Shown: piece after piece, positions 10,130 to 18,780 of the stretch | Numbering within the stretch: the first letter of the stretch is position 1 | Layout: each line of letters begins with the position of its first letter | Source: UTCFX2 sp963726375 | GTDB taxonomy: Bacteria > Chloroflexota > Anaerolineae > Anaerolineales > UBA4823 | Direction of reading: 5' to 3' | DNA length: 64,000 bases | NCBI GenBank assembly: GCA_963726375.1 | Contig: CAVSCE010000014.1 | Span: forward strand, 248,001-312,000 | Translations under genes and position numbers: made by a program | Notes under the pieces: model-generated | What the model was told of the DNA's origin: nothing | Database searches by the model: none | Seen by the model: the letters and a program-made list of their open reading frames with translations, nothing else

Positions 10130-10544
10130 TTGCCTCCTTACCGCCATGCCCTGCGCTGGCAGCCTGAAATGCTGAGGCAGCTGGCGGTCGCGATGGCAAG
10201 GATTCTCCCCGCTAAGATGGCCTACCCAGACACTGGATTTCTTCTCCAATCTCCATTATATAAGAAATATCCATCTATGACCATCCCTCAGGTTTTTCCG
10301 TGTCTGTCCCAAAATTGGTGGGCATTTTTATTATTCCCACAATTGACCCACTTATCCCACCTCGTGTCTATCAGGCTCTCACACCCCTAATCCAGCCAAC
10401 ATCAAGACACAGTGGGCAGCTAACAGCAGGCGGAATACAACAAGCAGCTGACTTCTGTGGTTTACCATTTTCATTTCCCGTTTTGCTTTGGAGCCTAACG
10501 CACTTGATACTTGCTGGTGACGATGATGATTGCACTTGCGCCTC
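10130..10544. other. Intergenic region between the beta-helix gene and fhaA
   Basis: No convincing gene is present. On the minus strand TATAAT (plus 10255-10260) with a weak TGGTCA 17 bases upstream (plus 10278-10283) could drive the beta-helix gene through a leader of about 120 bases. The plus-strand promoter of the FHA genes begins at 10545. Confidence 0.45.
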
Positions 10545-10573
10545 TTGCCCATTCCCTCGCTTACACCTATAAT
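10545..10573 (+). promoter_or_regulatory. Sigma-70 type promoter of fhaA (near-leaderless transcript)
   Basis: TTGCCC at 10545-10550, a 17-base spacer, and a perfect TATAAT at 10568-10573. The expected start of transcription is about 10580, only about six bases before the ATG at 10586, and no Shine-Dalgarno is seen. Confidence 0.75.
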
Positions 10574-10585
10574 AGCTCCTCAAAT

Positions 10586-11347
10586 ATGGGACTCTTCGAA
10601 GACAGACTCCTCTTGATCGAATCACGACTGCAGGTGTTCGTTGAAGGCGCAGCGGACCGGCTGTTCCCGGGGGCGCGGATATCCGAGCGGCTGGCGCCGA
10701 GGCTGATGGCGGCGGTCCGAGCTGGGCTGCGCGTCGATGCGGACGGCTCGCTGGTCGCGCCGGAGCAGCTGAAGCTGCTCGTCTGCCCGAGGGAGCTGGA
10801 CCTCTTGCGAGGCCGGCGCTGGCTGGGTGACCTGGAATCCGCGCTTCGAACCGCAGGAGCCGAGCAGGGCATCCGCTTCCCGGAGCGCCCGTTCCTGGTG
10901 GTCGAAGGCGACGCCCGGCTGGCCCCCGGCGAGGTCTTCGCAGCGCCGATGGACGAGATGGGCATCTCGCAGACGACCGACGTGGCGATGCCTCTGGAAA
11001 CCGACTATGAAGTCCCGGCTGGCGGTTTCCTGATCGTGGATGGGATGCGGACCTTCCCGCTCGATCAAGCGGTGGTCAACCTGGGCCGCAGGCCGGATAA
11101 CCAGCTGGTGATCGACGACGCGCGGATCTCACGGACGCACGCTCAAATCCGGCTGGCACACAAACAGTTCATCCTTTTCGACCTGGACTCGAGCGGCGGG
11201 ACTTATGTGAACGGCGAGCGGATCACCCAGAAGGTGCTCCACCCGGGCGACGTGATCTCGCTGGCGGGGGTCCCGATCGTCTTCGGGCAGGATTTCCCCG
11301 AGCTGAGCGAAACCCAGGAGCTGCTCACTCCATTCGACGGTGAGTGA
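10586..11347 (+). CDS. FhaA-like protein (DUF3662-like N-terminus and FHA domain)
   Basis: About 253 residues from the ATG at 10586, chosen because the N-terminus then matches FhaA proteins (MGLFEDRLLLIESRLQVFVE) and lies just after the promoter; a longer frame from 10511 would cross that promoter. The first 130 residues resemble the DUF3662 domain. The C-terminal FHA domain (about 165-240) keeps the phosphothreonine-binding residues: GRRPDN, SRTH and NGERI. FHA domains bind phosphothreonine, usually on Ser/Thr-kinase substrates involved in envelope growth. No kinase gene is visible here. It overlaps the next FHA gene by eight bases and leads toward the SEDS fusion gene, as fhaA-fhaB-rodA clusters do in Actinobacteria. 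Confidence 0.85.
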   Translation: MGLFEDRLLLIESRLQVFVEGAADRLFPGARISERLAPRLMAAVRAGLRVDADGSLVAPEQLKLLVCPRELDLLRGRRWLGDLESALRTAGAEQGIRFPERPFLVVEGDARLAPGEVFAAPMDEMGISQTTDVAMPLETDYEVPAGGFLIVDGMRTFPLDQAVVNLGRRPDNQLVIDDARISRTHAQIRLAHKQFILFDLDSSGGTYVNGERITQKVLHPGDVISLAGVPIVFGQDFPELSETQELLTPFDGE

Positions 11348-11801
11348 AGTGGAAATCATTTTTCTGATTCTGCGGATCTTGATCGCTGCAGCGCTGTATG
11401 CCTTCCTCGGCTGGGCGCTCTGGTTGATCTGGACTTCGCTGCGCCGACAATCCGATAAACAAGCGGAATCTGAGCTCCCTACGATCACATTGACACAAGC
11501 GGGCGAGCCGCCGAACGTCTTCCACTTTTCCCGCCCGGAGGTGGGGATTGGTCGACAGCCGGGGAGCGACCTGCAGCTGGACGACGCTTCGATCTCGGCC
11601 CGGCATGCCCGCCTGGTTTACCGCAGCGGGCAGTGGTGGGTGGAGGACCTGCATTCACGAAACGGGACATTTGTCAACGGAGAGCGGATCTCGACCGCGA
11701 TGGCGCTGGCAAGCGGTGATGAGCTAGGCTTAGGTGGGGTGGCACTGGGCGTCGAGGTCAGCGGGGCACTGGCGCCGGAAGATGAGGATGAGATTTTATG
11801 A
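11340..11801 (+). CDS. FhaB-like membrane-anchored FHA protein
   Basis: 153 residues starting at GTG 11340, overlapping fhaA by eight bases, so translation is probably coupled. One N-terminal membrane helix (about 5-30) is followed by a short cytoplasmic linker and an FHA domain (about 60-140) with GRQPGS, SARH and RNGTFVNG, the expected phosphothreonine-pocket residues. An acidic tail ends the protein. It probably docks phosphorylated partners at the membrane, plausibly near the SEDS protein encoded downstream. Confidence 0.85.
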   Translation: MSEVEIIFLILRILIAAALYAFLGWALWLIWTSLRRQSDKQAESELPTITLTQAGEPPNVFHFSRPEVGIGRQPGSDLQLDDASISARHARLVYRSGQWWVEDLHSRNGTFVNGERISTAMALASGDELGLGGVALGVEVSGALAPEDEDEIL

Positions 11802-11901
11802 TCGATATGCCAAGGCTCAAAAGACATTGAATAAAATAGAGCGTGAAGATTGAAACACGAAGCACTCAAAGAAATCGAAGATCAGCTCAATGGAGAAAAT
11901 G

Positions 11902-12771
11902 ATGGATTCAAATCCCAGGCTGGCGGTGATTGGCGGTTCCGGGCTGTATGCAATGCCCGGCCTGAAGAACTCTGAGGAGCACGATCTGGACACGCCCTTT
12001 GGGCGTCCGAGCGCACCCGTTGTGGTCGGCGAGCTCGAAGGATTACGGGTCGCATTCCTGGCCAGACACGGGATCGGCCATCACATCACGCCCAGCGAAG
12101 TCAATTATCGGGCGAATATATTCGCCCTGAAATCTTTAGGGGTGGAGCGGATCGTCAGCATCAGCGCCTGCGGCTCGCTGCGCGAGGATTACATCCCGGG
12201 CGAGATCGTCATCCCTGACCAGCTGTTCGATTTCACCCGCGGGCGGATCCGCACGTTTTTCGGCGAGGGCCTGGTCGCGCATATCAGCGTCGCCGATCCG
12301 TTCTGCGCCGATTTCTCACAGATTCTTGCCAGGGCAGTCGAGGAAACCGAGGCGATCCATCATCAGGGTGGAGCGATGATCACCATCGAAGGGCCGCGCT
12401 TTTCAACCAGAGCGGAGTCGAACGTTTTTCGCTCATGGGGCATGGCGCTGATCGGGATGACGACCTCTCCCGAGGCATTCCTGGCGCGTGAAGCCGAAAT
12501 CTGCTACGCGGTGATGGCTCACGTGACCGATTACGACGTCTGGCATATCAGCGAAGACCCTGTAACCGTTGAAATGGTCATCGATATCCTGAACCGCAAC
12601 ACACAGGTTGCGCAGCAGGCGGTGCGAAACCTGGCCCGATCCTGGCAGCCGAATCGCGAGTGCAGCTGCAAAGAGGCGCTCGGCAGTGCGCTGATCACGG
12701 ATCCAAAGCGCATCCCGGCAGAGACAAGGAAGAAGCTCGACTTGCTGGTGGGAAAGTACATCAGAGAGTAG
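11902..12771 (+). CDS. mtnP: S-methyl-5'-thioadenosine phosphorylase
   Basis: Purine-nucleoside-phosphorylase-fold enzyme that cleaves methylthioadenosine with phosphate to adenine and methylthioribose-1-phosphate (polyamine by-product and methionine salvage). The family features are all visible: IGGSGLY at the N-terminus, phosphate-binding LARHGIGHHITPSEVNYRAN, the SISACGSL motif, TIEGPRFSTRAES and GMTTSPEAFLAREAEICYA, and the base-pocket Asp in VTDYDVW. Its length of about 290 is normal. ATG 11902 is preferred because GGAG lies six bases upstream; ATG 11890 is in frame and possible. Its place between FHA genes and a SEDS gene is unusual. Confidence 0.93.
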   Translation: MDSNPRLAVIGGSGLYAMPGLKNSEEHDLDTPFGRPSAPVVVGELEGLRVAFLARHGIGHHITPSEVNYRANIFALKSLGVERIVSISACGSLREDYIPGEIVIPDQLFDFTRGRIRTFFGEGLVAHISVADPFCADFSQILARAVEETEAIHHQGGAMITIEGPRFSTRAESNVFRSWGMALIGMTTSPEAFLAREAEICYAVMAHVTDYDVWHISEDPVTVEMVIDILNRNTQVAQQAVRNLARSWQPNRECSCKEALGSALITDPKRIPAETRKKLDLLVGKYIRE

Positions 12772-12900
12772 GAAAGGAAGCGAAAGAGCCACAGGCTTCC
12801 ATCTCCTGCGGATTACTGAAAATATGGATTTCAATCCAGAATACGCGGCTTGCCCGCATCGATAGAATCCAGGCCATTTTGCTGATCATCGCAGGCCTGT

Positions 12901-15252
12901 TTGCTGCTCGGCTATTCGGCCGCGCTCAGCCTTTCAGCGGTGGTGCTGAACCGAGGGGCAGCAGGAGCCGTACGTTGGGACCACTGGTCAGGGGCAGCTG
13001 TCTGGATTGCAGTATTTTCGATTGCCCACCGCCAAACCACCCGGTGGCTGCCGGGGCGGGATCCATTCCTGCTGCCAACAGCGGCGCTCTTGAGCGGCTG
13101 GGGCCTGCTGACTGTTTGGAGCCTGCAGCCAGAATTTGGGCTGCGCCAGACGTTCTGGCTGGCGGTCTGCGGGGGGATCATGATTGCGGCGCTGCGCCTG
13201 CCCTCCGACCTGGGGTTCCTGCGTCGTTATAAAACTGTCTGGCTGTCTGGGAGCCTGCTGCTGGTCGCGCTGACCTTGTGGTTGGGGGTGAATCCGCTGG
13301 GTTATGGGCCGCGGATGTGGTTGGGATGCTGCGGAATATATCTGCAGCCTTCAGAACCGCTCAAGCTGCTGTTGATCGCCTACCTGGCGGCAGAAATGGC
13401 TGACCGGCGTATGCTGCTTTCGTTAGGAACGCCTGCCAGAGGCGAGAAACCTGTTGAGGCGCTGCTTCCCCTGGTAGCCACAACCCTCTTGATGATCGGG
13501 CTCGCGATTGCGCTTCTGGCGATCCAGCGTGATCTGGGTACGGCTTCCGTCTTTTTGTTTTGTTATGCGGCGATTATTTATGTTGCTTCGCAGCGCAGGC
13601 GAGCTTTAATTTATGCTGGATTGGGGTTCCTGGCTGCAGCGCTGATCGGAAACCTGGTCTATGATGTGGCAAGCGTCCGAATCCAGGCCTGGTTGGATCC
13701 CTGGCAGGATCCCAGCGGGGGGGCCTTTCAGATCGTTCAATCGCTGATGGCAGTTGCGAGCGGCGGGGTGGTCGGGCGCGGTCCAGGTCTTGGAAGCCCT
13801 CATCTCGTCCCGGTTGCCCATTCAGACCTGGTTTTTGCCGCAGTCGCCGAGCAAAGCGGGTTGATCGGCGTGCTCGGAATGCTTGGCTTGATTGGGCTGA
13901 TCTGCGGGCGCGGGCTGCTGACCGCAATCCGAAGTCCAGACAGCTACCGGCGCTACCTGGCAGCGGGACTGGTCACCTACCTGGTTGGTCAGAGCCTGCT
14001 GATCATCACCGGGACGCTGCGTGTGCTGCCGCTGACGGGGATCACGCTCCCGTTTGTCTCTTATGGGGGCTCATCCCTGCTGGTTTCGATGGCTGCACTG
14101 GCGCTGCTGCTGATCATCAGCAAGCCTGTGCGGGAGCGGTCCGCTGGCTTTGAGCCAAAGCCATATTTGCAGCTTGCCCTGGTTTTGGAAGCCGGCATCC
14201 TGGTTTCTGCGGCCGCTGCTGGCTGGTGGGCGGTCGGACGCAGCCCGGACCTGCTCAGCAGGACAGACAACCCCCGCCGGGCTGTGAGCGACCGCTACGT
14301 CCGGCGCGGCGCGATCCTGGATCGAAATCTCGATCCGATCGTAGAATCATCCGGGGAGATCGGCGAGATCAACCGCCAGACAAATTACCCGGCGCTGAGC
14401 AGCATTGTTGGTTACACAAATCCCACTTACGGCCAATCCGGGCTGGAAGCAGCGCTCGATAAAATCCTGCGTGGGCTGGAGGGCAACTCATATACGCAGG
14501 TCCTATGGGACCAGCTGATCAACGGACAGCCGCCGCCAGGATTGGATGTACGCCTGGCAGTTGATCTCGACCTTCAGCGCCGGGCGGATGAGCTGCTGGA
14601 AGGTCAGAAAGGCGCGCTGGTGCTGCTAAACGCCGCAAGCGGCGAGATCCTGGCAATGGCTTCGCACCCGGATTTTGATTCAAACAGGCTTGAAAAAGAT
14701 TGGCCAGCGTTGGTCGTCGATCCAGATTCGCCCCTGCTTAATCGGGCGACATTTGGGCGCTATCCAGCGGGCGGGTTGGATGCTCTATTCCCTAATGGGA
14801 TTGGAGATCTGGGCGTTGCACCGACGCCCCGGCTTCGATTGGAAACCGGTGACCTGGAAGGAGAACCCGACTCTCTGGATGGTTACAGCCCGCTTCAGAT
14901 GGCGCTCGCAGCTGCAGCGGTCACTGCAGACGGCATCCGACCTGCGCCGCAGCTTACCATGGCAGTGGACGACCCAGAGAAGGGTTGGACACCGCTGGCA
15001 GCGCTGTCTTCGCCCGGGCGCGTATTCAGCTCTGAGGAGGCGCAGCGATTGGCTGGCAAATACGCCGTTCCTGGAAAGGCTTATTGGCAGGCTGTGGAAG
15101 TGGTCTCACGGGATCAAGGCAGCCCGGTGACCTGGCTGCTGGGCGGGGCCTTGCCAGGATCGCAAGGCGTTCCTCTGGCGATTGCGCTTGCGATCGAGGC
15201 TGAAGAACCAGGGCTGGCGGAACAGATCGCCCGGGAGATGCTATCGCCTTAA
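12901..15252 (+). CDS. SEDS (FtsW/RodA) protein fused to a degenerate class B PBP domain
   Basis: 783 residues from TTG 12901. The true start is probably upstream: a one-base shift near 12905 adds a membrane-helix frame (AILLIIAGLFAARL). Residues 1-410 are a polytopic SEDS glycosyltransferase with the conserved Asp in VAHSDLVFAAVAEQSG (about residue 309) and FVSYGGSS near its end. From about 430 a membrane helix leads to a PBP dimerisation/pedestal region (RRGAILDR at about 470; GLEAALDKILRG) and a short transpeptidase-like domain. The position of the catalytic YPPGSTFK reads YPAGGLDA (about 621), so the Ser and Lys are missing. There is no KTG motif, and about 100 residues of the usual domain are absent. 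It probably polymerises glycan with a built-in non-catalytic PBP partner. Confidence 0.82.
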   Translation: MLLGYSAALSLSAVVLNRGAAGAVRWDHWSGAAVWIAVFSIAHRQTTRWLPGRDPFLLPTAALLSGWGLLTVWSLQPEFGLRQTFWLAVCGGIMIAALRLPSDLGFLRRYKTVWLSGSLLLVALTLWLGVNPLGYGPRMWLGCCGIYLQPSEPLKLLLIAYLAAEMADRRMLLSLGTPARGEKPVEALLPLVATTLLMIGLAIALLAIQRDLGTASVFLFCYAAIIYVASQRRRALIYAGLGFLAAALIGNLVYDVASVRIQAWLDPWQDPSGGAFQIVQSLMAVASGGVVGRGPGLGSPHLVPVAHSDLVFAAVAEQSGLIGVLGMLGLIGLICGRGLLTAIRSPDSYRRYLAAGLVTYLVGQSLLIITGTLRVLPLTGITLPFVSYGGSSLLVSMAALALLLIISKPVRERSAGFEPKPYLQLALVLEAGILVSAAAAGWWAVGRSPDLLSRTDNPRRAVSDRYVRRGAILDRNLDPIVESSGEIGEINRQTNYPALSSIVGYTNPTYGQSGLEAALDKILRGLEGNSYTQVLWDQLINGQPPPGLDVRLAVDLDLQRRADELLEGQKGALVLLNAASGEILAMASHPDFDSNRLEKDWPALVVDPDSPLLNRATFGRYPAGGLDALFPNGIGDLGVAPTPRLRLETGDLEGEPDSLDGYSPLQMALAAAAVTADGIRPAPQLTMAVDDPEKGWTPLAALSSPGRVFSSEEAQRLAGKYAVPGKAYWQAVEVVSRDQGSPVTWLLGGALPGSQGVPLAIALAIEAEEPGLAEQIAREMLSP

Positions 15253-15256
15253 TCCG

Positions 15257-15289
15257 AAACGGCAGGCAAATGTAACCAGCCTGCCGTTT
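15257..15289 (+). terminator. Intrinsic terminator after the SEDS fusion gene
   Basis: AAACGGCAGGC (15257-15267) pairs with GCCTGCCGTTT (15279-15289), followed by TATTCT. It lies between converging genes and may work on both strands. Confidence 0.7.
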
Positions 15290-15360
15290 ATTCTGTCCTT
15301 ATTCATCCCCAAAAACATATTCGGAAGACTTCAGGAGCGTGCAGTATATTGATGGAAACC

Positions 15361-16587
15361 CTACTTTACCCTGAGATAGCGCCGCTTTCCAACCTGGAGA
15401 ACGCCTGGATGGGGGAATAGCCCGGTTGGGTCGCTCAGCACGGCTCCGTCAAGCCGAACGGCATGCTGATCCACCATCCGGCGGCCTTCACTTTTACTGC
15501 TCACCAATCCGGAAGACACAAGCACATCCAGGACGGTTTGTCCGGCAGAAGTCGTAAACTCATCCATCGCTTCCGGCAGGTCGCCTTGCTGGAAAATCCG
15601 CACAAAAGCCTGCTCTGCCTCATCGGCATCTTCGGGGGAGTAATAAATCGAGACGATCTCATGGGCGAGCTTCATCTTGACATCGCGTGGGTGCAAGCGC
15701 CCATCAGCCATTCCGCTTTCCAATTCGTGGATCTCCGGCGGCGTCCAGCGGGTTACCAGCCGGAAGAACGAACCCATCGCTTTGTCAGGTACGCTCATCA
15801 CTTTTCCGTACATATCGGCTGGTGTTGAAAGCAGCGGGATGTGGTTGCCGAGCGATTTGCTCATCTTGACTTCGCCGTCTGTGCCGGGAAGGATGCCCAG
15901 GATGACGCCAATATTCGGCTTTTCACCCATGGAGGTCATCAGCTTGCGGGCTGCGGTGATGATGTTAAACAGCTGATCGGTGCCGCCAACCTGCACATCC
16001 GAGCGCATCGCATAGGCATCGTAGCCCTGCATGATCGCGTAAAATGTCTCATGCAGATAGATCGGATCCCCATGCTCCCACCGCAGCTTGAAATTCTCGC
16101 GGGTGATAAATTGCTGGAGGGTGAAGTTCGAAGCAAGCTGGATCAGGTCGGCAAAGGTCAGCTTCGAGAGCCAATCGGCGTTGTGACGGATGAGGGTCTG
16201 CTCGGGGTCGAGGACTTTGTAGGCCTGCTCGGCATAAGTCTGGCCGTTCTTCTCGACCTCTGCAGGCGAGAGCAATGGGCGGAGGCGATCCTTGTCGGAT
16301 GGGTCGCCTATCAATGATGTGTAGTTTCCGATGAGGAAGGTAACTTCATGGCCCAGCTCCTGGAACTGGCGCAGCTTGCGCATTGGGACCGTATGGCCCA
16401 GGTGCAAATCGCTGGTGCGCGGATCGAAGCCGCAATAAATCCGCAGCGGTCTGTTTTCTTTTTGCGCTTCGATCAGCCGCTGGCGCAGCTCGTCGGCCAT
16501 CGTTTGTTTCAGCGTTTCGTCGCCGTATTCGGTCCCCTGCATCAGGTATTCAACCTGCTCGTCAATCGTCATGACTCGATTTGCCAT
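15361..16587 (-). CDS. tyrS: Tyrosyl-tRNA synthetase
   Basis: 408-residue class I aminoacyl-tRNA synthetase charging tRNA-Tyr. The HIGH-type motif appears as HLGHT (about residues 62-66) and KMSKS at about 243-247. The tyrosine and tRNA pocket region LHETFYAIMQGYDAYAMRSDVQ (read here in part) and VGGTDQ are typical, and a C-terminal S4 RNA-binding domain follows (about 340-405). The ATG is preceded by GGAGGTG five bases upstream. A terminator belonging to the upstream gene lies 40 bases before the start. The leader is too short for a T-box, and none is seen. Confidence 0.96.
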   Translation of the reverse strand: MANRVMTIDEQVEYLMQGTEYGDETLKQTMADELRQRLIEAQKENRPLRIYCGFDPRTSDLHLGHTVPMRKLRQFQELGHEVTFLIGNYTSLIGDPSDKDRLRPLLSPAEVEKNGQTYAEQAYKVLDPEQTLIRHNADWLSKLTFADLIQLASNFTLQQFITRENFKLRWEHGDPIYLHETFYAIMQGYDAYAMRSDVQVGGTDQLFNIITAARKLMTSMGEKPNIGVILGILPGTDGEVKMSKSLGNHIPLLSTPADMYGKVMSVPDKAMGSFFRLVTRWTPPEIHELESGMADGRLHPRDVKMKLAHEIVSIYYSPEDADEAEQAFVRIFQQGDLPEAMDEFTTSAGQTVLDVLVSSGLVSSKSEGRRMVDQHAVRLDGAVLSDPTGLFPHPGVLQVGKRRYLRVK

Positions 16588-16625
16588 GCAACACCTCCAG
16601 ATAATATTGATAATAGCTCATGCAT

Positions 16626-16652
16626 AAAAAAGCGCCCTCTGCGGGAGGGCGC
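16626..16652 (-). terminator. Intrinsic terminator of the PH-like membrane protein gene
   Basis: GCGCCCTC (16632-16639) pairs with GAGGGCGC (16645-16652); on the minus strand the hairpin is followed by a T6 run (plus A-run 16626-16631). Confidence 0.85.
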
Positions 16653-16675
16653 GCACTGCTCGCCGCAGAGTGGTT

Positions 16676-17182
16676 TCACTTCGTCGTCGAATAATAGCGG
16701 TTGTTTCCCGGGCTTTTATTTTCTTTCAGACCAGCATTCAGAAGGATTTTATTCAGAATCAGATCTCCCTCTGAAAATCCCATCCGCCCCTTCACCTCAC
16801 CATGCTGGCGAACTTCGCCTAATGTACGGAAGTCGAAATGGGCAGTCCCTGCGAGAACGCGCACTTTATCACCCCAAGAGGATGGGATCACCTCGACCAG
16901 GCGGATATCACTCCAACTCAGGGTTACTTTGCGCAAGCCGTTTTCAAAGGATATCCCCTTTTCATCCAGGACCAACCGGGTTTGACGATCCATCCAATTT
17001 CCGAGGCTGATCGCCAGGGACGAGAGGAAAATAAAAATGGTAAACAGCCTGAAAACGATTGAGATCTGCTCGCCAAGGCTGGAAAGGAGCAGCCAGGCAG
17101 CAAGTGCAACCGCGGAGAGCGACCAGGCGACGATCTCTCCGCGCCTGGGGAGCCTCTCAGGAAAATATGATTCGCTCGGCAT
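16676..17182 (-). CDS. Two-helix membrane protein with a PH-like cytoplasmic domain
   Basis: 168 residues from ATG 17182, with GGGG eight bases upstream. A GTG at 17206 would add eight residues but overlaps its own GGAGGG. There are two membrane helices near residues 20-60, then a soluble beta-rich part (VLDEKGISFENG, LSWSDIRLVEVI) resembling bacterial PH/YdbS-like domains. No catalytic motif is present. It is transcribed toward tyrS but separated from it by a terminator. Function unknown. Confidence 0.7.
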   Translation of the reverse strand: MPSESYFPERLPRRGEIVAWSLSAVALAAWLLLSSLGEQISIVFRLFTIFIFLSSLAISLGNWMDRQTRLVLDEKGISFENGLRKVTLSWSDIRLVEVIPSSWGDKVRVLAGTAHFDFRTLGEVRQHGEVKGRMGFSEGDLILNKILLNAGLKENKSPGNNRYYSTTK

Positions 17183-17315
17183 GAGTTTACCCCATGAGGA
17201 TTTCACCCTCCATGAGGGTTTCTCTCTCCATAACCCTAAATTATAAAGGATAATAAGTGTTCCGGGAGGTATAACAAAGCGGAAACACTTTAATCTAGAG
17301 AAATCACAGGCATGC

Positions 17316-17321
17316 TATAAT
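17316..17321 (+). promoter_or_regulatory. Extended -10 promoter element of the HNH gene
   Basis: TGCTATAAT (17313-17321) is an extended -10 element with no good -35. It lies 22 bases before the ATG at 17344, with GAGG between as a weak ribosome-binding site. Confidence 0.55.
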
Positions 17322-17343
17322 TCCGGAAGTTTGCGAGGACCTT

Positions 17344-17847
17344 ATGCATGAACCCGTCCTGGTTCTCAACGCCAACTTTGAGCCCATAAACGTGTGCACC
17401 ACACGACGGGCGCTTGGACTGATCCTGAACAGTAAGGCCAGTCTTGTATTAAACGGCCGCGGGGAGATTCGGACTGTCAGGGCGATGTATCCAAAACCAT
17501 CCATCATCCGGCTGGACAAGATGGTCAAGCGGCCGCGGTTATCGGTCCGTCTGACCAAGCGTGAAATTCTGCGCAGGGACGAATTTACATGCCAGTATTG
17601 CGGCAAGACGGTCCCATACCTTACGATCGACCATGTGATCCCGCGCCGGCTGGGCGGCAGACATGTCTGGGATAACCTGGTCGCGGCTTGCCCGACCTGC
17701 AACCACCACAAAGGCGGTCGGACAGCAGAGCAAGCACAGATGCGCCTGCTCCGCCCACCGCAAGAGCCTCCATCCTCTGCCCTCTATCTCTTTTCGCGCC
17801 ACCTGCGCGAGAATGAGGAATGGCTGCCTTTTATCCAGGGTTGGTAA
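17344..17847 (+). CDS. HNH endonuclease
   Basis: 167-residue HNH nuclease of the stand-alone McrA/HNH_5 type common in Actinobacteria and Chloroflexota. Zinc is probably held by CxxC pairs (C83/C86 and C116/C119). The catalytic motif reads IDHVIPRRLGG with D96-H97, then N111 and CNHHKGG (N120, H122). The first 70 residues form the family's N-terminal beta-strand region (VLVLNANFEPINV). It lies alone between the tyrS and lgt blocks, with no methyltransferase or phage genes around it, so it looks like the housekeeping type rather than restriction or homing. The exact DNA target is unknown. Confidence 0.88.
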   Translation: MHEPVLVLNANFEPINVCTTRRALGLILNSKASLVLNGRGEIRTVRAMYPKPSIIRLDKMVKRPRLSVRLTKREILRRDEFTCQYCGKTVPYLTIDHVIPRRLGGRHVWDNLVAACPTCNHHKGGRTAEQAQMRLLRPPQEPPSSALYLFSRHLRENEEWLPFIQGW

Positions 17848-17870
17848 AAGCCGAACTATTCCGAATAAAA

Positions 17871-17903
17871 AAAACCGAAAAATCACGACGACTTTTCGGT
17901 TTT
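17871..17903. terminator. Bidirectional intrinsic terminator between HNH gene and lgt
   Basis: AAAACCGAAAA (17871-17881) pairs with TTTTCGGTTTT (17893-17903), flanked by an A-run on the left and a T-run on the right, so it can stop both converging transcripts. Confidence 0.85.
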
Positions 17904-17929
17904 TTTATTTTTATCAGGAAATCGAAGGG

Positions 17930-18778
17930 TTATGGCTCCACATTATCTGGAGCGGCCTCTTCGGGTGCCGTTTCAACGGCGACCGGGATGGGTTGGCGGT
18001 GCCTCCAGATCAGCAGCCCTGCAGAAATAATCGCCACGGCAGCCATTAACGTCTGGTTGGCGTTGATTCCACCTACATAAGCCGAATCGAGCCTGAGGAA
18101 CTCAAGGAAGAATCGTCCCACCGGGTAAATGATCAGGTAGACCAGCAGCAGATCCCCGGATCGAAGCCGGTCATTGTATTTCCGACCGAGGATAAGGAGC
18201 ACAGCCAGATTACCCAGGCTCCAGAGCGATTCGTACAGAAAGAGAGGATGGTAAGTCTCGATTGCCGCGAAATCAGGGAGCCTGTACTGGGGATCGATCC
18301 GAATGGCCCACGGCAGGGTTGTCGGTGAGCCGTAAACCTCCTGGTTGACGTAATTTCCCCAGCGCCCAATCGCCTGACCAAGCGCCAGGCCAGGCACTGC
18401 GATGTCAGCAAAAACCAAAAAGGGTAGCTTCCGCCGGCGGCAAAAAAGGTACAAAGCAATGATACCGCCGATTACTGCCCCAGGGATGCCGAGCCCGCCG
18501 CGCCAGATCGCGATGGCGTCGAGAGGATGGGTCAGATACCATCCCGCTGTGATACCTTGGTCGACCATGGATTGGGGAGGGGTGAGGATGTGCCAGATCC
18601 TGGATCCTAAAATCCCTCCAATCAAGACCCAAATCAGCCCATCCCAGACGATTTCTGGATCGTAGCCGCGCCTGCGCGCCTCAACGCTGGCTAACCAACC
18701 GCCTGCAAGCGCGCCAATCATCAAGATGATGCCGTAAAAATGAACGTAGAGCGGACCCACCTGGAAACCCATCGGCAT
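17930..18778 (-). CDS. lgt: Prolipoprotein diacylglyceryl transferase
   Basis: Seven-helix membrane enzyme that moves diacylglycerol from phosphatidylglycerol to the lipobox Cys of prolipoproteins. The Lgt signature is present (GRWGNYVNQEVYG, around residues 137-149), as are the N-terminal HFYGIILMIGALAGG and the essential His/Arg-rich loops. 282 residues is a normal length. It starts two bases after the phosphatidyltransferase gene ends, so the two form an operon. At least two lipoprotein substrates are encoded in this window (20949 and 47044). Confidence 0.95.
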   Translation of the reverse strand: MPMGFQVGPLYVHFYGIILMIGALAGGWLASVEARRRGYDPEIVWDGLIWVLIGGILGSRIWHILTPPQSMVDQGITAGWYLTHPLDAIAIWRGGLGIPGAVIGGIIALYLFCRRRKLPFLVFADIAVPGLALGQAIGRWGNYVNQEVYGSPTTLPWAIRIDPQYRLPDFAAIETYHPLFLYESLWSLGNLAVLLILGRKYNDRLRSGDLLLVYLIIYPVGRFFLEFLRLDSAYVGGINANQTLMAAVAIISAGLLIWRHRQPIPVAVETAPEEAAPDNVEP

Positions 18779-18780
18779 AG

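Noticed and set aside
16588..16660. Attenuator controlling tyrS
   Set aside because: The hairpin with its T-run lies directly after the upstream gene and the leader is too short; it reads as that gene's terminator.
17344..17847. HNH gene as a homing endonuclease or restriction enzyme
   Set aside because: No intron, intein, methyltransferase or phage context; the protein matches the common stand-alone HNH group.
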